From Bacteroidota bacterium (GTDB lineage: Bacteria > Bacteroidota > Bacteroidia > Chitinophagales > Chitinophagaceae), in assembly GCA_947460175.1 (NCBI GenBank), contig CANHGW010000008.1, forward strand, positions 20,312-84,311: a stretch of 64,000 nucleotides of DNA. Direction: 5' to 3'. Shown piece after piece: positions 1 through 9,309 of the stretch (position 1 is its first letter; every line of letters begins with the position of its first letter). The notes beneath the pieces are model-generated. The model saw nothing but the letters and a program-made list of their open reading frames with translations, had not been told where the DNA came from and ran no database searches. A program made the translations under genes and the position numbers.

Positions 1-1560
1 AATTGCAACAGTAGCAGCTGCATAGTATGCACAATATCCTTTTTTACTTTCAAATAAAAAATATAACAATTTAGATGCTCCGGGCAAGCCAGGAACACCT
101 GGATTATCTGTATAAGTATACACTCGTTCATTCAATTCATTTCGAGCTAAAAAATAATCCCTCACAGCTAAAATTTTATCGATTGCTGTTGATTTACCAT
201 TGGACAAACTATCAGCTAATAGTTTGACAGGTTGATACTGACCTTTAGTAGGAAAGAACGTATAATAATTCAAGAAATCTTGATTAACACTACTGTAATT
301 CTTGGCTTTACGCAACACATCAAACCGCTGTTGTTGAAATTGTCTTATTTGAGCATCTTCAGAATTGTAAATAAAGTAGGCGCTATTTAAATCAGATACA
401 TACGATTTGCTTCGATATGCCGATGTAAATTCTTTTTGAAAATCTTTTTCGACAGTAATAGGCTGTACAAAATAGGCTGTACTAGGTGCAATGAAAAAGT
501 TGGCCGATAATCTCTTTTTATAAACCTCAACTTCAACTGTTTTTTTATTTCTTGTAGCCATCTCACGTTCTAATCGAGTACTATCCTTAAATGTAAAAAA
601 CAAGGGTATCTTAGAAGGATCTGGAACAAATTCATCATTGTAACTAAAAGTAGAATCCCGTTCAAAGGTTTCTGTTAATGTATCGAATTTGGTAAAATGA
701 TAGGATGTAAGGTAAAGAGGGTTAGCCATTTCTGAACCTGGGAAATAACTATCAATATGTGCACAGAAAAGAGGTTCAGGATTGCTATTTCGTTTATTGT
801 TTGCTCCTAATCCCATGCTTTCACGATTTTGAACCGAACCATCTTTTTTGTTTTTAAGCATTTGATTTTCTCCGTCTTTACCTTGCCCACCATATTCTTC
901 TACACGCTCTTTGATTTCAGGATATAAAACATAAATAACAGCTCCAAATAACAAGAATAAAACAGTACAAAATGCGATCAACCGACCGGTGAATTGCAAC
1001 CAAAATTTCGAATCTGTTCGTTCGGAATTACGAAGCGATTCTGTAGTGTAAATGATATAAATTGCATACAATGCTACAGGTGTAAAATACATCAACAACT
1101 TTTCAATTGTAATTTCACCCGTTTTAGAAATCAGGAAAATGCTAAGTATCAAAAAGATGCCTGAAAGAATAATAGGAAAAAATCGAATTCGCTGTAGCCC
1201 CCATCCTACCAGCCATCCTGCTGAAAATAAATAAGCGAATACTAAAAATTGAATGGAAATAAAAAAACTATCAAACTCTCCTATTGAATAATTATCCAAT
1301 AATTTATAGACTGAGAATAATGCAAATAATAATAATGAAGCAATTGGTAAAAAACGAAATCTAAATTGTGCAAGCGTATATGCAACGAGCATTCCTATAG
1401 AAAAATAAATTGTTTGCAACTGCCATTGTTCGCGTAACAAAGTGAAGTATCGATTGGAATTCCATAAAATAAATAGAACTACCAATATCGTAGGCAATAG
1501 TAGAAATAATAGCTGTGCTATAAAACGAGAAAATGATCGTTCTTTAAATATCTTCATCAT
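1..1560 (-). CDS. Transglutaminase-like membrane protein (partial, C-terminus beyond window)
   Basis: The reading frame is open from an ATG at 1560 to the window edge (520 codons visible). The first ~215 residues hold about six hydrophobic membrane segments, followed by a soluble, probably periplasmic region. At the visible end, Gly-Tyr-Cys-Ala-Tyr-Tyr-Ala with Cys510 matches the catalytic cysteine neighbourhood of the transglutaminase-core fold, so His and Asp of the triad should lie beyond the edge. The architecture (membrane helices, then transglutaminase core) resembles TgpA/DUF3488-type proteins. The start overlaps the stop of the upstream DUF58 gene as ATGA, which indicates translational coupling. 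The exact substrate is unknown; roles in peptide or envelope processing are inferred from the family. Confidence 0.8.
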   Translation of the reverse strand, partial: MMKIFKERSFSRFIAQLLFLLLPTILVVLFILWNSNRYFTLLREQWQLQTIYFSIGMLVAYTLAQFRFRFLPIASLLLFALFSVYKLLDNYSIGEFDSFFISIQFLVFAYLFSAGWLVGWGLQRIRFFPIILSGIFLILSIFLISKTGEITIEKLLMYFTPVALYAIYIIYTTESLRNSERTDSKFWLQFTGRLIAFCTVLFLLFGAVIYVLYPEIKERVEEYGGQGKDGENQMLKNKKDGSVQNRESMGLGANNKRNSNPEPLFCAHIDSYFPGSEMANPLYLTSYHFTKFDTLTETFERDSTFSYNDEFVPDPSKIPLFFTFKDSTRLEREMATRNKKTVEVEVYKKRLSANFFIAPSTAYFVQPITVEKDFQKEFTSAYRSKSYVSDLNSAYFIYNSEDAQIRQFQQQRFDVLRKAKNYSSVNQDFLNYYTFFPTKGQYQPVKLLADSLSNGKSTAIDKILAVRDYFLARNELNERVYTYTDNPGVPGLPGASKLLYFLFESKKGYCAYYAAATVAI

Positions 1561-2909
1561 ATCAATTCAATATTTAGATTCGATTTACTTAAAACATTCA
1601 TAAGTTTCTTTTCTCGATTAATCGTATTGAATTTGAGAGGATGTATAGCCCATCGAGATTTCATACGTTGCAATGCATCACTAGGAGGTTTCAAAAACAA
1701 ACGACTAATCCAATTGAGCAAATAATAACTTTTAAATGCCTTACTCATTTGTACAAAAAAAATGGTTGTATTGGAATCACAATTTGATAATAGATTGGTT
1801 AACTCTTCAGGCGAGGTAAATGAATGAATGCAAAGCACACTTCCACTTTTTGGTTTAAAATAATCTGCAATTGAAACATCCTGATGCCAAGTAGATAAAG
1901 CAATTTTAACTTGTGTAGGATTGAGCCCAGATTCATTAAAATGGACATCTTGATCAGAAATATATTTCACTTCAAATTCTTTTTGAGTCAAAGCTTCAAA
2001 CAATGTCCAAACACAATTTTTGTAAAAATTCAACATGACCTGTTGATACTCATTGTATAATATAAAATCAGCACAATTAAAATAAGTCGCATAAAAATAT
2101 AAATGAGACGCAAACGGATCCATCACCTCGGGCACTCTTACAACTAGTTCTTTATTTTTGGCAAATATTTTCCAAACAATTCGTCTTACATCATCAGAAT
2201 CTTCAAATTTCTTATAATTAAGATGCTCTCCTTCCACTTTTCTTAACTGCTCAATGCGCACAATTTCTTCTTCTGTTTTTTTAGGAGGTAAATCATTCGT
2301 TGACCTCAAAAACGATTTGGGTGTATTTAATATACTATGATTGATAGAAGTAGTAGCTACCAACGAAAAAAGCTGTAGCATATCTTCAAAATAAATCATT
2401 GATTTTTCAAAATGATACTCTTTAATATCTGGCAACAACAATAAATTATTTCCACTAAGTCCAGTCCCCACAGGAATGAATTGCTTTTTGACCCTACCAG
2501 CAATAATCATTTTATCGGTCATTTGATATTGATTATAAAAAAAACGAGTTTTCACAAACCCTAAAAAAGGCTTAATGGCATTTGGCATCAATGTACGAAT
2601 ACGCAATTGACGTTTGATATCTGTAACATCCATCGTAACATCTACTTGATTGGCATTCTTACCTAGTAAAAAATAAATCCAACTAATGAAACAACTTAAA
2701 AATGAAACAGCAATAATTACAATAGAAAAAATCATAATAATCTTTGCCATTAAAAATGCTAAACCAGAAAAAGAGCTCGTTTCTACTTTACTTCCATTGA
2801 GATATCGATAGCCTAAAAAAATAATAAGCATTAACAACATGAAGTTGATCCTAAATGGGAAAAACTGTGCGTAGTACCTCAACCAATTCGATAAACGAGA
2901 AAACTTCAT
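1557..2909 (-). CDS. DUF58 domain-containing membrane protein
   Basis: 450 residues. Two hydrophobic segments (about 20-38 and 50-77) are followed by a soluble part containing the DUF58 signature at about 241-259 (Asp-x-Arg-Arg-Ile-Val-Trp-Lys, then Glu-Leu-Val-Val-Arg). DUF58 proteins usually sit in clusters with MoxR-type AAA ATPases and transglutaminase-like membrane proteins. Here the transglutaminase gene follows with a 4-nt ATGA overlap, but no MoxR gene lies immediately upstream, since the next gene is divergent. The molecular function of DUF58 is not firmly established; the family link is clear, the role is inference. Confidence 0.8.
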   Translation of the reverse strand: MKFSRLSNWLRYYAQFFPFRINFMLLMLIIFLGYRYLNGSKVETSSFSGLAFLMAKIIMIFSIVIIAVSFLSCFISWIYFLLGKNANQVDVTMDVTDIKRQLRIRTLMPNAIKPFLGFVKTRFFYNQYQMTDKMIIAGRVKKQFIPVGTGLSGNNLLLLPDIKEYHFEKSMIYFEDMLQLFSLVATTSINHSILNTPKSFLRSTNDLPPKKTEEEIVRIEQLRKVEGEHLNYKKFEDSDDVRRIVWKIFAKNKELVVRVPEVMDPFASHLYFYATYFNCADFILYNEYQQVMLNFYKNCVWTLFEALTQKEFEVKYISDQDVHFNESGLNPTQVKIALSTWHQDVSIADYFKPKSGSVLCIHSFTSPEELTNLLSNCDSNTTIFFVQMSKAFKSYYLLNWISRLFLKPPSDALQRMKSRWAIHPLKFNTINREKKLMNVLSKSNLNIELI

Positions 2910-3073
2910 TCAATTAAAATAACATTCGAATATAGTGTATTTCATATTCAAAGTAAGTGCTTTAAACAAATTTTAGGAAAATCCATGAAAGGTTGGCGTA
3001 AATAGTTTAGTTATTCACAATGAATGAAGCAACCTAGAATTTACTTATTTTCGTTTTCCATTATAATATTTGT

Positions 3074-4312
3074 ATGAGTACTACTATCACCTGTCCCAAT
3101 TGCAATACAACCTTTAATATCGACGAGGCATTGACGGCAGATATCGAAAAATCGATAAAGGCAACCTATGATGAACAAAAAAAGGAATTAATCAACAGTA
3201 TTAATACTGAAAAATCCTTGCTTGAACAAGAAAAAGCAAAATTGGAAGAAACAAAACGAAATGAAAATAAACTTTTTTTGGAACGTCTCGAAAATGCTAA
3301 AAAAATGCAACGACAAGAACTCGAGAATGAAATAAAGTTAATTGCAGAAAATGATCAAAAAGAAAAATTAACTTATTTTCAAAATGAATTAAAATTGAAG
3401 GATGAAAAACTAAAACAATTAAATGAAAAAGAGTTAGAAGTATTAAAACTGAATACCCTTTTAAAAGATCAACAAGAACAAGAAAAGCATAATTTAAATA
3501 AATTAAAAATCACCCTAGAAACAGAATTAAAAGAAAAGCTATCCGACGAAATATTACTCAAAGAAAGAGAAAAGCATGATATGGAGAAAAGGGAGACTGA
3601 TAAAAAACTAGCCGATCAAACTAAATTAATAGAGGAAATGCAACGTAAGATGCAACAAGGCTCCATGCAAACACAAGGTGAAGTACAAGAAATTGCTTTA
3701 GAGGAATTGCTCGCATCGGCATTTCCATTTGATATCATTTCAGAAGTGGGAAAAGGTAAACGAGGTGCAGACTGTATATTAATTGTACGCAATGAGTATG
3801 GGCATGAGTGTGGTAAAATTATTTTCGAAAGTAAACGAACCAAAGATTTTGATAAGAAATGGCTTCCTAAATTAAAGGAAGACGCGCTTGAATCTGGCTG
3901 CGACCTTTGTGTATTAGTATCTCAAGTACTCCCAGATGATATGCGTATGTTTGATCAACGTGAAGGAGTTTGGATATGCAAATTCAATGAAGTAGCTCAA
4001 TTGGTAAAAGCACTACGAGAAGGAATTTTGAATGTTGCTAGAGCTAATAAATCACAAGAAAATAGAGGCGAAAAAAAAGAAATGCTTTATCATTATTTTA
4101 CAAGTAATGAATTTTTACAACAAATGAGAGCCATTAATGAAGCCTATCTATATCTTAAATCCTCCATAGATCGAGAAAGACTACAGATGGAAAAAATATG
4201 GAAAGAACGCGAAAAACAAATTGACAAAGTATTATTAAACAATACTTACCTTATGGGAACAATAAAGGGTATTGCAGGCAATGATGTTGATGATATTGGA
4301 TTATTAGAATAA
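3074..4312 (+). CDS. DUF2130 domain-containing protein
   Basis: 412 residues. The N-terminus carries a single Cys-Pro-Asn-Cys pair (Cys7, Cys10), a half zinc-ribbon. Residues about 30-200 are extremely rich in Lys/Glu/Gln/Leu and read as a long coiled coil. From about 199 to 330 lies the DUF2130 core, with Gly-Lys-Arg-Gly-Ala-Asp-Cys, Glu-Ser-Lys-Arg and Trp-Leu-Pro-Lys-Leu-Lys-Glu-Asp. The Asp ... Glu-x-Lys spacing recalls a PD-(D/E)XK nuclease-like fold, but this is my inference. The family has no settled function. The gene is probably co-transcribed with the DUF2238 gene 13 bp downstream. Confidence 0.82.
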   Translation: MSTTITCPNCNTTFNIDEALTADIEKSIKATYDEQKKELINSINTEKSLLEQEKAKLEETKRNENKLFLERLENAKKMQRQELENEIKLIAENDQKEKLTYFQNELKLKDEKLKQLNEKELEVLKLNTLLKDQQEQEKHNLNKLKITLETELKEKLSDEILLKEREKHDMEKRETDKKLADQTKLIEEMQRKMQQGSMQTQGEVQEIALEELLASAFPFDIISEVGKGKRGADCILIVRNEYGHECGKIIFESKRTKDFDKKWLPKLKEDALESGCDLCVLVSQVLPDDMRMFDQREGVWICKFNEVAQLVKALREGILNVARANKSQENRGEKKEMLYHYFTSNEFLQQMRAINEAYLYLKSSIDRERLQMEKIWKEREKQIDKVLLNNTYLMGTIKGIAGNDVDDIGLLE

Positions 4313-4325
4313 CACAACAAGTAAA

Positions 4326-4922
4326 ATGAAAAAATATATCTTTTTAATAATCCTATTTATTTCCACCTTTATTCTATCAGCAATTAATCCAAAAGATTAT
4401 TTCACATGGATGCTAGAAGTGTTTCCAGCTGTTATAGGTTTCATCCTATTAATTTTTACGTTCAAAAAATTTCAATTTACTTATTTGACCTATGTATTTA
4501 TTTTAATTCATTGTATTATTTTATTTGTAGGTGGACATTATACCTATGCAGAAGTTCCATTGTTTGATTGGATAAAAGACATCTTTCATCAGGATAGAAA
4601 CAACTATGACAAAATTGGACATTTTGCTCAAGGTTTTGTTCCAGCAATGATAACCCGAGAGATATTGATACGAAAAAATATAGTCAGCTCAAACAATTGG
4701 CTTTCAGTATTTACAGTTTCAATATGTATGAGCATTTCTGTTTTGTATGAATTTTTAGAATGGGGAGTTGCACTAGGCACAGGTGAATCGGCTGATGCTT
4801 TTCTCGGCTCACAAGGTGACGTATGGGATACACAAGCAGATATGTTATATGCTACGATTGGTGCAATATGTATGATTTTATTGTTGGGTAAAATTCAACG
4901 AAAAACAATTTTGAATTCTTAA
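4326..4922 (+). CDS. DUF2238 family membrane protein
   Basis: 198 residues, mostly hydrophobic, with five or six predicted membrane segments. Family-typical polar motifs sit between them: Asp-Lys-Ile-Gly-His-Phe-Ala-Gln-Gly around residue 95, Tyr-Glu-Phe-Leu-Glu-Trp around 140, and Gly-Asp-Val-Trp-Asp-Thr-Gln-Ala-Asp-Met around 165. These match the YjdF/DUF2238 inner-membrane family. The conserved acidic and histidine residues within helices suggest an ion- or lipid-related role, but none is established. It follows the DUF2130 gene by 13 bp on the same strand. Confidence 0.82.
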   Translation: MKKYIFLIILFISTFILSAINPKDYFTWMLEVFPAVIGFILLIFTFKKFQFTYLTYVFILIHCIILFVGGHYTYAEVPLFDWIKDIFHQDRNNYDKIGHFAQGFVPAMITREILIRKNIVSSNNWLSVFTVSICMSISVLYEFLEWGVALGTGESADAFLGSQGDVWDTQADMLYATIGAICMILLLGKIQRKTILNS

Positions 4923-4999
4923 TATTCTTTTTAATATCGTAAGCATATTTGTATTCGTGTGATTACATTAGCCAATAGAATGTTTAAAATACTTTAAAG

Positions 5000-6202
5000 C
5001 TATTTACTCAATTCAATAAAGACTTTACGTCTAAAATCATAGTAATCATCTGTATATGCTCCCATATCTGAAAACGCAACGCCATAATTAACAATAAACG
5101 TTATAGTAGCTTTTATATCAGGACAATAAAAAGCACCTGCAGCATAATTGACTTCGCCACCTGGATGTCCATACCAAGTATAATCATTGCCATTCACATT
5201 TATTCTCATGGCTCTGCATCCTCCTGCACATCCCATCGTTGTATCAATACCTTGAATTGTTGTCATTTCTGTTAACATTGCAGGGCTTATGATAGTTTTA
5301 TCACGATATAACGCATTTGTAAATAAACGTAAATCATTCGGGTTACTATAAATCCCTGTAAACCCTTTACCATCACCTGTATACAAAGGAGTTAAATCTT
5401 GTAATACTCCTTCCTTTCTGTAATCGTAGTAACCTTTTGCTATTTGATTCCAAGGCAATGTTTCCTGTGGCCTTATATACGAACTGTTCATTTGCAATAC
5501 ATTGAATACTTCATTTCGTAGCATAGTAGACTGATCGGCTCCAATTACTTTATTAATAATCATTGCTAATAATACATGATTCAATGTTTGATTATATGAA
5601 TGCTTTGTATTGTATTCAAATGCAGGATTTTTCCCAAAGGCAAAACTTAATAACTTTTCATATGATTTTTCTTTATCCAAATTATTAAACGTGTATAAAA
5701 TAAATTCGGAATCAAAAACAACATCATAAATACCACTACTATGAGAAAGCAAATCACGAACTCTAGCTTTTTCAGCATTCTTAATTTTCCCTATGAGTTT
5801 CTCATCAATATACTTCGATATCAAATCATCCAAATTAATTTTTCCTGCCTCCACCAATTTATAAATCATTACAGCTGTAAATAATTTAGTAACACTTGCA
5901 ATTTTACCTAAATGACATCCTTGCATTTTGGTACGATTAGCGATATCGGCATATCCACTACTCTTGTACCAAGTTCCTTGCTGGTCTTGTATCATCAGTG
6001 AAATGCCAGGCATACCTTTATCTGTAAGTCCTTGAATTAATTGCGTATAGGCAGCATTTTTAGGATGTGAAGCACTTGAATCTATCCATCCAAAATTCTC
6101 AACACATGCGACTACCGATTGATCTGTTTCTTTTTTCTTGCATGCATTGAATAATACAAGTGAAAATATACTAAGAATAAATATTCTATCTAACTTAAAC
6201 AT
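5000..6202 (-). CDS. Serine hydrolase of the beta-lactamase/PBP (class C-like) family, lipoprotein
   Basis: 400 residues. The N-terminus is a lipoprotein signal ending Leu-Phe-Asn-Ala-Cys, followed by Lys-rich residues. The nucleophile motif Ser103-Val-Thr-Lys106 is clear and His346-Pro-Gly348 matches the third (His-x-Gly) motif. The expected Tyr-x-Asn motif appears as Tyr203-Asn-Gln205, with Gln in place of Asn. Such proteins include D-aminopeptidases, esterases and penicillin-binding-protein relatives; the substrate cannot be read from sequence, and antibiotic resistance should not be assumed. The gene lies 24 bp downstream of the barrel-like gene on the same strand. Confidence 0.85.
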   Translation of the reverse strand: MFKLDRIFILSIFSLVLFNACKKKETDQSVVACVENFGWIDSSASHPKNAAYTQLIQGLTDKGMPGISLMIQDQQGTWYKSSGYADIANRTKMQGCHLGKIASVTKLFTAVMIYKLVEAGKINLDDLISKYIDEKLIGKIKNAEKARVRDLLSHSSGIYDVVFDSEFILYTFNNLDKEKSYEKLLSFAFGKNPAFEYNTKHSYNQTLNHVLLAMIINKVIGADQSTMLRNEVFNVLQMNSSYIRPQETLPWNQIAKGYYDYRKEGVLQDLTPLYTGDGKGFTGIYSNPNDLRLFTNALYRDKTIISPAMLTEMTTIQGIDTTMGCAGGCRAMRINVNGNDYTWYGHPGGEVNYAAGAFYCPDIKATITFIVNYGVAFSDMGAYTDDYYDFRRKVFIELSK

Positions 6203-6226
6203 ATTACTAGTGATTATTTTTATATT

Positions 6227-6871
6227 TTAATTAGAAACTGGTTTAAAATTGAATCCAATATGAATTTGATTGATCGGCAAAATGCTTGAAAGTTGACTAA
6301 AAGGTAATTGTACACCAAATTCATATTTGAGAAGCAAACCGATATTCCATTTAGATAACTGAACTAAACCAATGCCTGCAGCTAATCCAAGTGAAGGTGC
6401 CACTTGAAAACGGGCTGATGATACTTTATCATAATTGCCATTTCCATTAAATTCAAATTCGTCATTGGATTGATAAACATTCATTAATGACAAATTCAGA
6501 GAAGGTCTGAAAAAAAGTTTTTTAGAAAGTAGTATAGTATACCCTAAGCCCGGTTTCAAATACATGGCTCGTTGCAATGACGCAATAGAAAAATAGCCCA
6601 AACTAACTGAATAATCTAAGCTTGATTTTAATGATTTTTTAGACAACTGCTTTTGTAATCCTAATTCAAAACCAGGATGGATTCTTCCATTGACAAAATG
6701 TGGTGGCATACCAATACCAGTGTTCATTACAGTAGTATTAAACACAGCTCGACGCAGCAAAAACTGCTTGCATTTATCATGATTTCGTTGTACAAACATG
6801 GAATTGCGTTGTTTAGCAAATCCAATTGTACAAAGCATACTAAAATAGACAACTATATAAAATCGTTTCAT
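6227..6871 (-). CDS. Secreted outer-membrane beta-barrel-like protein, unknown function
   Basis: 214 residues. The signal peptide ends near Gly-Phe-Ala-Lys. The remainder shows alternating hydrophobic/polar strands with Gly turns, for example Ser-Leu-Gly-Leu-Ala-Ala-Gly-Ile-Gly-Leu, and ends in a strand reading His-Ile-Gly-Phe-Asn-Phe, as in small outer-membrane barrels of Bacteroidota. I do not recognise a named family. A near-consensus -7 box (TATATTTA) lies upstream of the start. Probably co-transcribed with the serine hydrolase 24 bp downstream. Confidence 0.6.
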   Translation of the reverse strand: MKRFYIVVYFSMLCTIGFAKQRNSMFVQRNHDKCKQFLLRRAVFNTTVMNTGIGMPPHFVNGRIHPGFELGLQKQLSKKSLKSSLDYSVSLGYFSIASLQRAMYLKPGLGYTILLSKKLFFRPSLNLSLMNVYQSNDEFEFNGNGNYDKVSSARFQVAPSLGLAAGIGLVQLSKWNIGLLLKYEFGVQLPFSQLSSILPINQIHIGFNFKPVSN

Positions 6872-7085
6872 TATTTACTTTGCGTAAATATAATCATATC
6901 TCAGTTAATAAATAATGAGACCTTGATTTCAAGGTAAAATTATTAATTAAAAAAGAGTAAACTGCACATCTTGATCATTTAAATTTAGACTCAAGAGTGA
7001 CACATTGAAAGTTATTTCAACTAGTATAATTAAAAGAAAATAATTTGAAAAACTACTTAGATAAATCTATTCTAAAAAAGGTCAA

Positions 7086-7280
7086 TTAGTTAACTAATCG
7101 AACGTTTGTTGCTGTTAATCCTTTTTTTCCATCAGTTGCTTCAAATTCAACAACATCGTCTTGTTTAATTTGATCAATCAATCCAGAAACGTGTACGAAT
7201 ATTTCTGTACCATTTGTGTTTGATTTAATAAATCCAAAACCTTTTGCTTCATTGAAGAATTTCACTGTTCCTTGTTCCAT
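7086..7280 (-). CDS. Cold-shock protein, CspA family
   Basis: 64 residues when started at the ATG at 7280; an upstream in-frame start would add 20 residues with no family counterpart. The sequence begins Met-Glu-Gln-Gly-Thr-Val-Lys-Phe-Phe-Asn and has RNP1 (Lys-Gly-Phe-Gly-Phe-Ile) and RNP2 (Glu-Ile-Phe-Val-His-Val), the nucleic-acid-binding motifs of the cold-shock domain. It is a single OB-fold that acts as an RNA chaperone in the cytoplasm. It stands alone: the flanking ~190-210 bp on each side carry no gene that I can support. Confidence 0.95.
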   Translation of the reverse strand: MEQGTVKFFNEAKGFGFIKSNTNGTEIFVHVSGLIDQIKQDDVVEFEATDGKKGLTATNVRLVN

Positions 7281-7474
7281 TGTAATGTATTGTATTTTGT
7301 TTGTATATTTCAAATGCTTTTGAATGAAATCCATTGGCATGAGGACAATTTGAACAGATTGTTTTAGATGTTCATTTCATCAATATGGTTAAAAGTAGGC
7401 TTATTTTAAATACAAAAAAAACTATTGACCATTTAATATGAACTTTAGTTGTAAATTAACGAATACGAGAATTG

Positions 7475-8086
7475 TCATATGTCCCAATTTTCAATTTTCA
7501 ACAACCGAAAAAAATCATTTTCATTGATTTCTTTAACACCACCAGGCTGCAAATCACCCAAGTATAAATCTTCAATGGAAACACGTATTAATCGTCGACA
7601 TTTATGACGCAAAGCAAAAACCATTTTTCTCACTTGGTGAAACTTACCTTCAGTCAACGTAATACTTAACCAAGTATGTGGTATAAACTCTTTGAGTTCA
7701 AATTCATATGGAAACAAGTTGCTAGGTTTATCAATTATACTTGCATCACATGGACTTGTAACCCAATCAACATTCCCATGTATTCGAATTAAAACACCTT
7801 GCTTCAATTTATCTAATGTTGCAGTAGACATGTGCTGTAATACTTGTATATGGTATGTACGTTTATGTGGCACTTCACCCTGAAATAAGAGTCGCGTTAC
7901 TTTTTTATTCGTAGTTAAAATCAACAAGCCTTCGGAATGATTATCAAGTCGACCAATAGCATGTGTCCCTTCGGGAAAATCAAAATCTAAGTCACCTAAT
8001 AAATTAACATCATCTGGACTTTTAAATTGAGAAACCATATTAAATGGCTTATGCACTATAAAGTATCGATGATTTTCGTTGAACAT
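7475..8086 (-). CDS. rluE: 23S rRNA pseudouridine synthase, RluE-like
   Basis: About 203 residues from ATG 8086. The catalytic motif Gly-Arg-Leu-Asp48 followed by Ser-Glu-Gly-Leu-Leu is that of the RsuA/RluB/E/F family. There is no N-terminal S4 domain, which fits RluE, the enzyme making pseudouridine 2457 in 23S rRNA. The C-terminal Lys-Phe-His-Gln-Val-Arg-Lys-Met motif is also typical. A TTG start at 8122 is possible, but a near-consensus promoter box (TAATTTTTG) ends on that codon, so the downstream ATG is preferred. Single gene, not in an evident operon. Confidence 0.85.
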   Translation of the reverse strand: MFNENHRYFIVHKPFNMVSQFKSPDDVNLLGDLDFDFPEGTHAIGRLDNHSEGLLILTTNKKVTRLLFQGEVPHKRTYHIQVLQHMSTATLDKLKQGVLIRIHGNVDWVTSPCDASIIDKPSNLFPYEFELKEFIPHTWLSITLTEGKFHQVRKMVFALRHKCRRLIRVSIEDLYLGDLQPGGVKEINENDFFRLLKIENWDI

Positions 8087-8169
8087 ATTAACTGCAAGTT
8101 GAGTTATAATTTCATCATACAAAAATTAAACGTCATCTATTTAATAAAGAAATTAATCAGAATATAGTG

Positions 8170-8177
8170 TAAATTTG
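8170..8177 (+). promoter_or_regulatory. -7 box TAAATTTG for the gene at 8212
   Basis: Exact match to the Bacteroidota -7 consensus TAnnTTTG, 34 nt before the ATG. The -33 TTG element is not clear. Confidence 0.45.
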
Positions 8178-8211
8178 TTAGAACAACGTTTTATTCTAAA
8201 AAATCGATTTT

Positions 8212-8613
8212 ATGAATACTGGTACTAAAGAAAATCCATGGTTACTTAAAACCCCACCACTCTCATCAGATTATCAAATGTACAAAGATGAAAAAGATGG
8301 CAAAGACATTCTTGTATGTGCTGTGGGCAAAACGATTCTACATTACGACTATCGTTGTATAGAAGATTTACATGCAATGCTCAAAAAACACAATGACTGG
8401 ATGGAGCTAGGCAGTGCCGATGAGCAAAAACCTGCTAAAGAAGGCACTGTAGAAGCTTGGGGCCGATCTGAAACCAATCCTATTGGCGGTTGGTACGGTT
8501 TGAAAAAAGGCTTCAAAGGACGGTTTGGTATGTACTTACCACCCTTGCTTGAATTACTTGGTTTAGCTGAAGTAACTCATAATCCGAAAGGAAATAAAAT
8601 GAGAGCTCTCTAG
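8212..8613 (+). CDS. Conserved-looking small cytoplasmic protein, unrecognised
   Basis: 133 residues with no signal peptide or membrane segment. It has a Trp/Gly-rich middle (Trp-Gly-Arg-Ser-Glu-Thr-Asn-Pro-Ile-Gly-Gly-Trp-Tyr-Gly) and a basic, Gly-rich stretch (Lys-Lys-Gly-Phe-Lys-Gly-Arg-Phe-Gly-Met-Tyr-Leu-Pro-Pro). Composition and codon use match the neighbours, and an exact -7 box lies upstream, so it is very likely a real gene. I cannot name a family or function. Confidence 0.75.
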   Translation: MNTGTKENPWLLKTPPLSSDYQMYKDEKDGKDILVCAVGKTILHYDYRCIEDLHAMLKKHNDWMELGSADEQKPAKEGTVEAWGRSETNPIGGWYGLKKGFKGRFGMYLPPLLELLGLAEVTHNPKGNKMRAL

Positions 8614-8672
8614 CTTTCATCAACATAAATACGTTAAAAAATTATTTTTATTATTTAATAAGTTCTTTCATT

Positions 8673-9140
8673 ATGATTAAAAAAATTGCACTTGGTTTGT
8701 TAATTGTATTTGTGGCATTACAATTCATACGACCTACGAGAAATAGTTCAACTATACCTTCAACGAATGACATAAGAACAGCTTATGTAGTACCTGAAAA
8801 TGTATTGAAGGTGTTTGAGAAATCTTGTTACGACTGTCATAGTAACAATTCAGCCTACCCTTGGTATACTAATATCCAACCTATAGGCTTATGGATGCAA
8901 CAACATGTTGATGAAGGAAAAGATGAATTAAATTTTTCTGAATTTAAAAGTTACTCAATTAAAAGACAATTGAAAAAAATGAAAGAAATCAGAAATGAAA
9001 TTAACGAAGATGAAATGCCTCTTTCAAGTTATTTAATCATTCACAGAGATGCAAATTTGAACAATGAGCAAAAGAAAAATATCATAGATTGGACGTTAGC
9101 AATGGAAAAAGAGCTTGCAACATCATTACCAAAAGAATAG
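8673..9140 (+). CDS. Haem-binding domain-containing protein (cytochrome-like CxxCH)
   Basis: 155 residues. An N-terminal hydrophobic anchor (about 4-20) precedes Cys52-Tyr-Asp-Cys55-His56, the c-type haem attachment motif. The surrounding Ser-Asn-Asn-Ser-Ala-Tyr-Pro-Trp-Tyr and Ile-Gln-Pro-Ile-Gly-Leu-Trp are characteristic of the Bacteroidota 'haem-binding domain' family. A second conserved part around Glu-Met-Pro-Leu-Ser-Ser-Tyr is present. Probably a membrane-anchored periplasmic haem protein; its electron partner is unknown. It lies 59 bp after the unrecognised small gene on the same strand, with tRNA-Leu following 80 bp later. Confidence 0.85.
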   Translation: MIKKIALGLLIVFVALQFIRPTRNSSTIPSTNDIRTAYVVPENVLKVFEKSCYDCHSNNSAYPWYTNIQPIGLWMQQHVDEGKDELNFSEFKSYSIKRQLKKMKEIRNEINEDEMPLSSYLIIHRDANLNNEQKKNIIDWTLAMEKELATSLPKE

Positions 9141-9220
9141 TGGTATAAGATTTACTTTCAAAAAACCATCTAACACGTTTTTCCCTCTTATTATTTTGTT
9201 GTAATATTGCACTCCATCAT

Positions 9221-9304
9221 GCGTGGGTGGCGAAACTGGTAGACGCGCTACCTTGAGGTGGTAGTGTTCGCAAGGACTTGGGAGTTCGAATCTCCTCTCG
9301 CGCA
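9221..9304 (+). tRNA. tRNA-Leu (anticodon GAG)
   Basis: Folds as a class II tRNA. The acceptor stem 9221-9227 pairs with 9297-9303 (two G-U wobbles) and the discriminator base is A at 9304. The anticodon stem CTACC/GGTAG encloses the loop TTGAGGT with GAG at 9255-9257. There is a long variable arm, and a T-arm with TTCGAAT at 9285-9291. It decodes CUC/CUU leucine codons. A full CCA is not encoded. A hairpin terminator follows directly. Confidence 0.95.
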
Positions 9305-9309
9305 CATTC

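Noticed and set aside
5000..6202. Antibiotic-resistance beta-lactamase
   Set aside because: The family is large and mostly hydrolases of other kinds; the variant second motif gives no support for beta-lactam hydrolysis.
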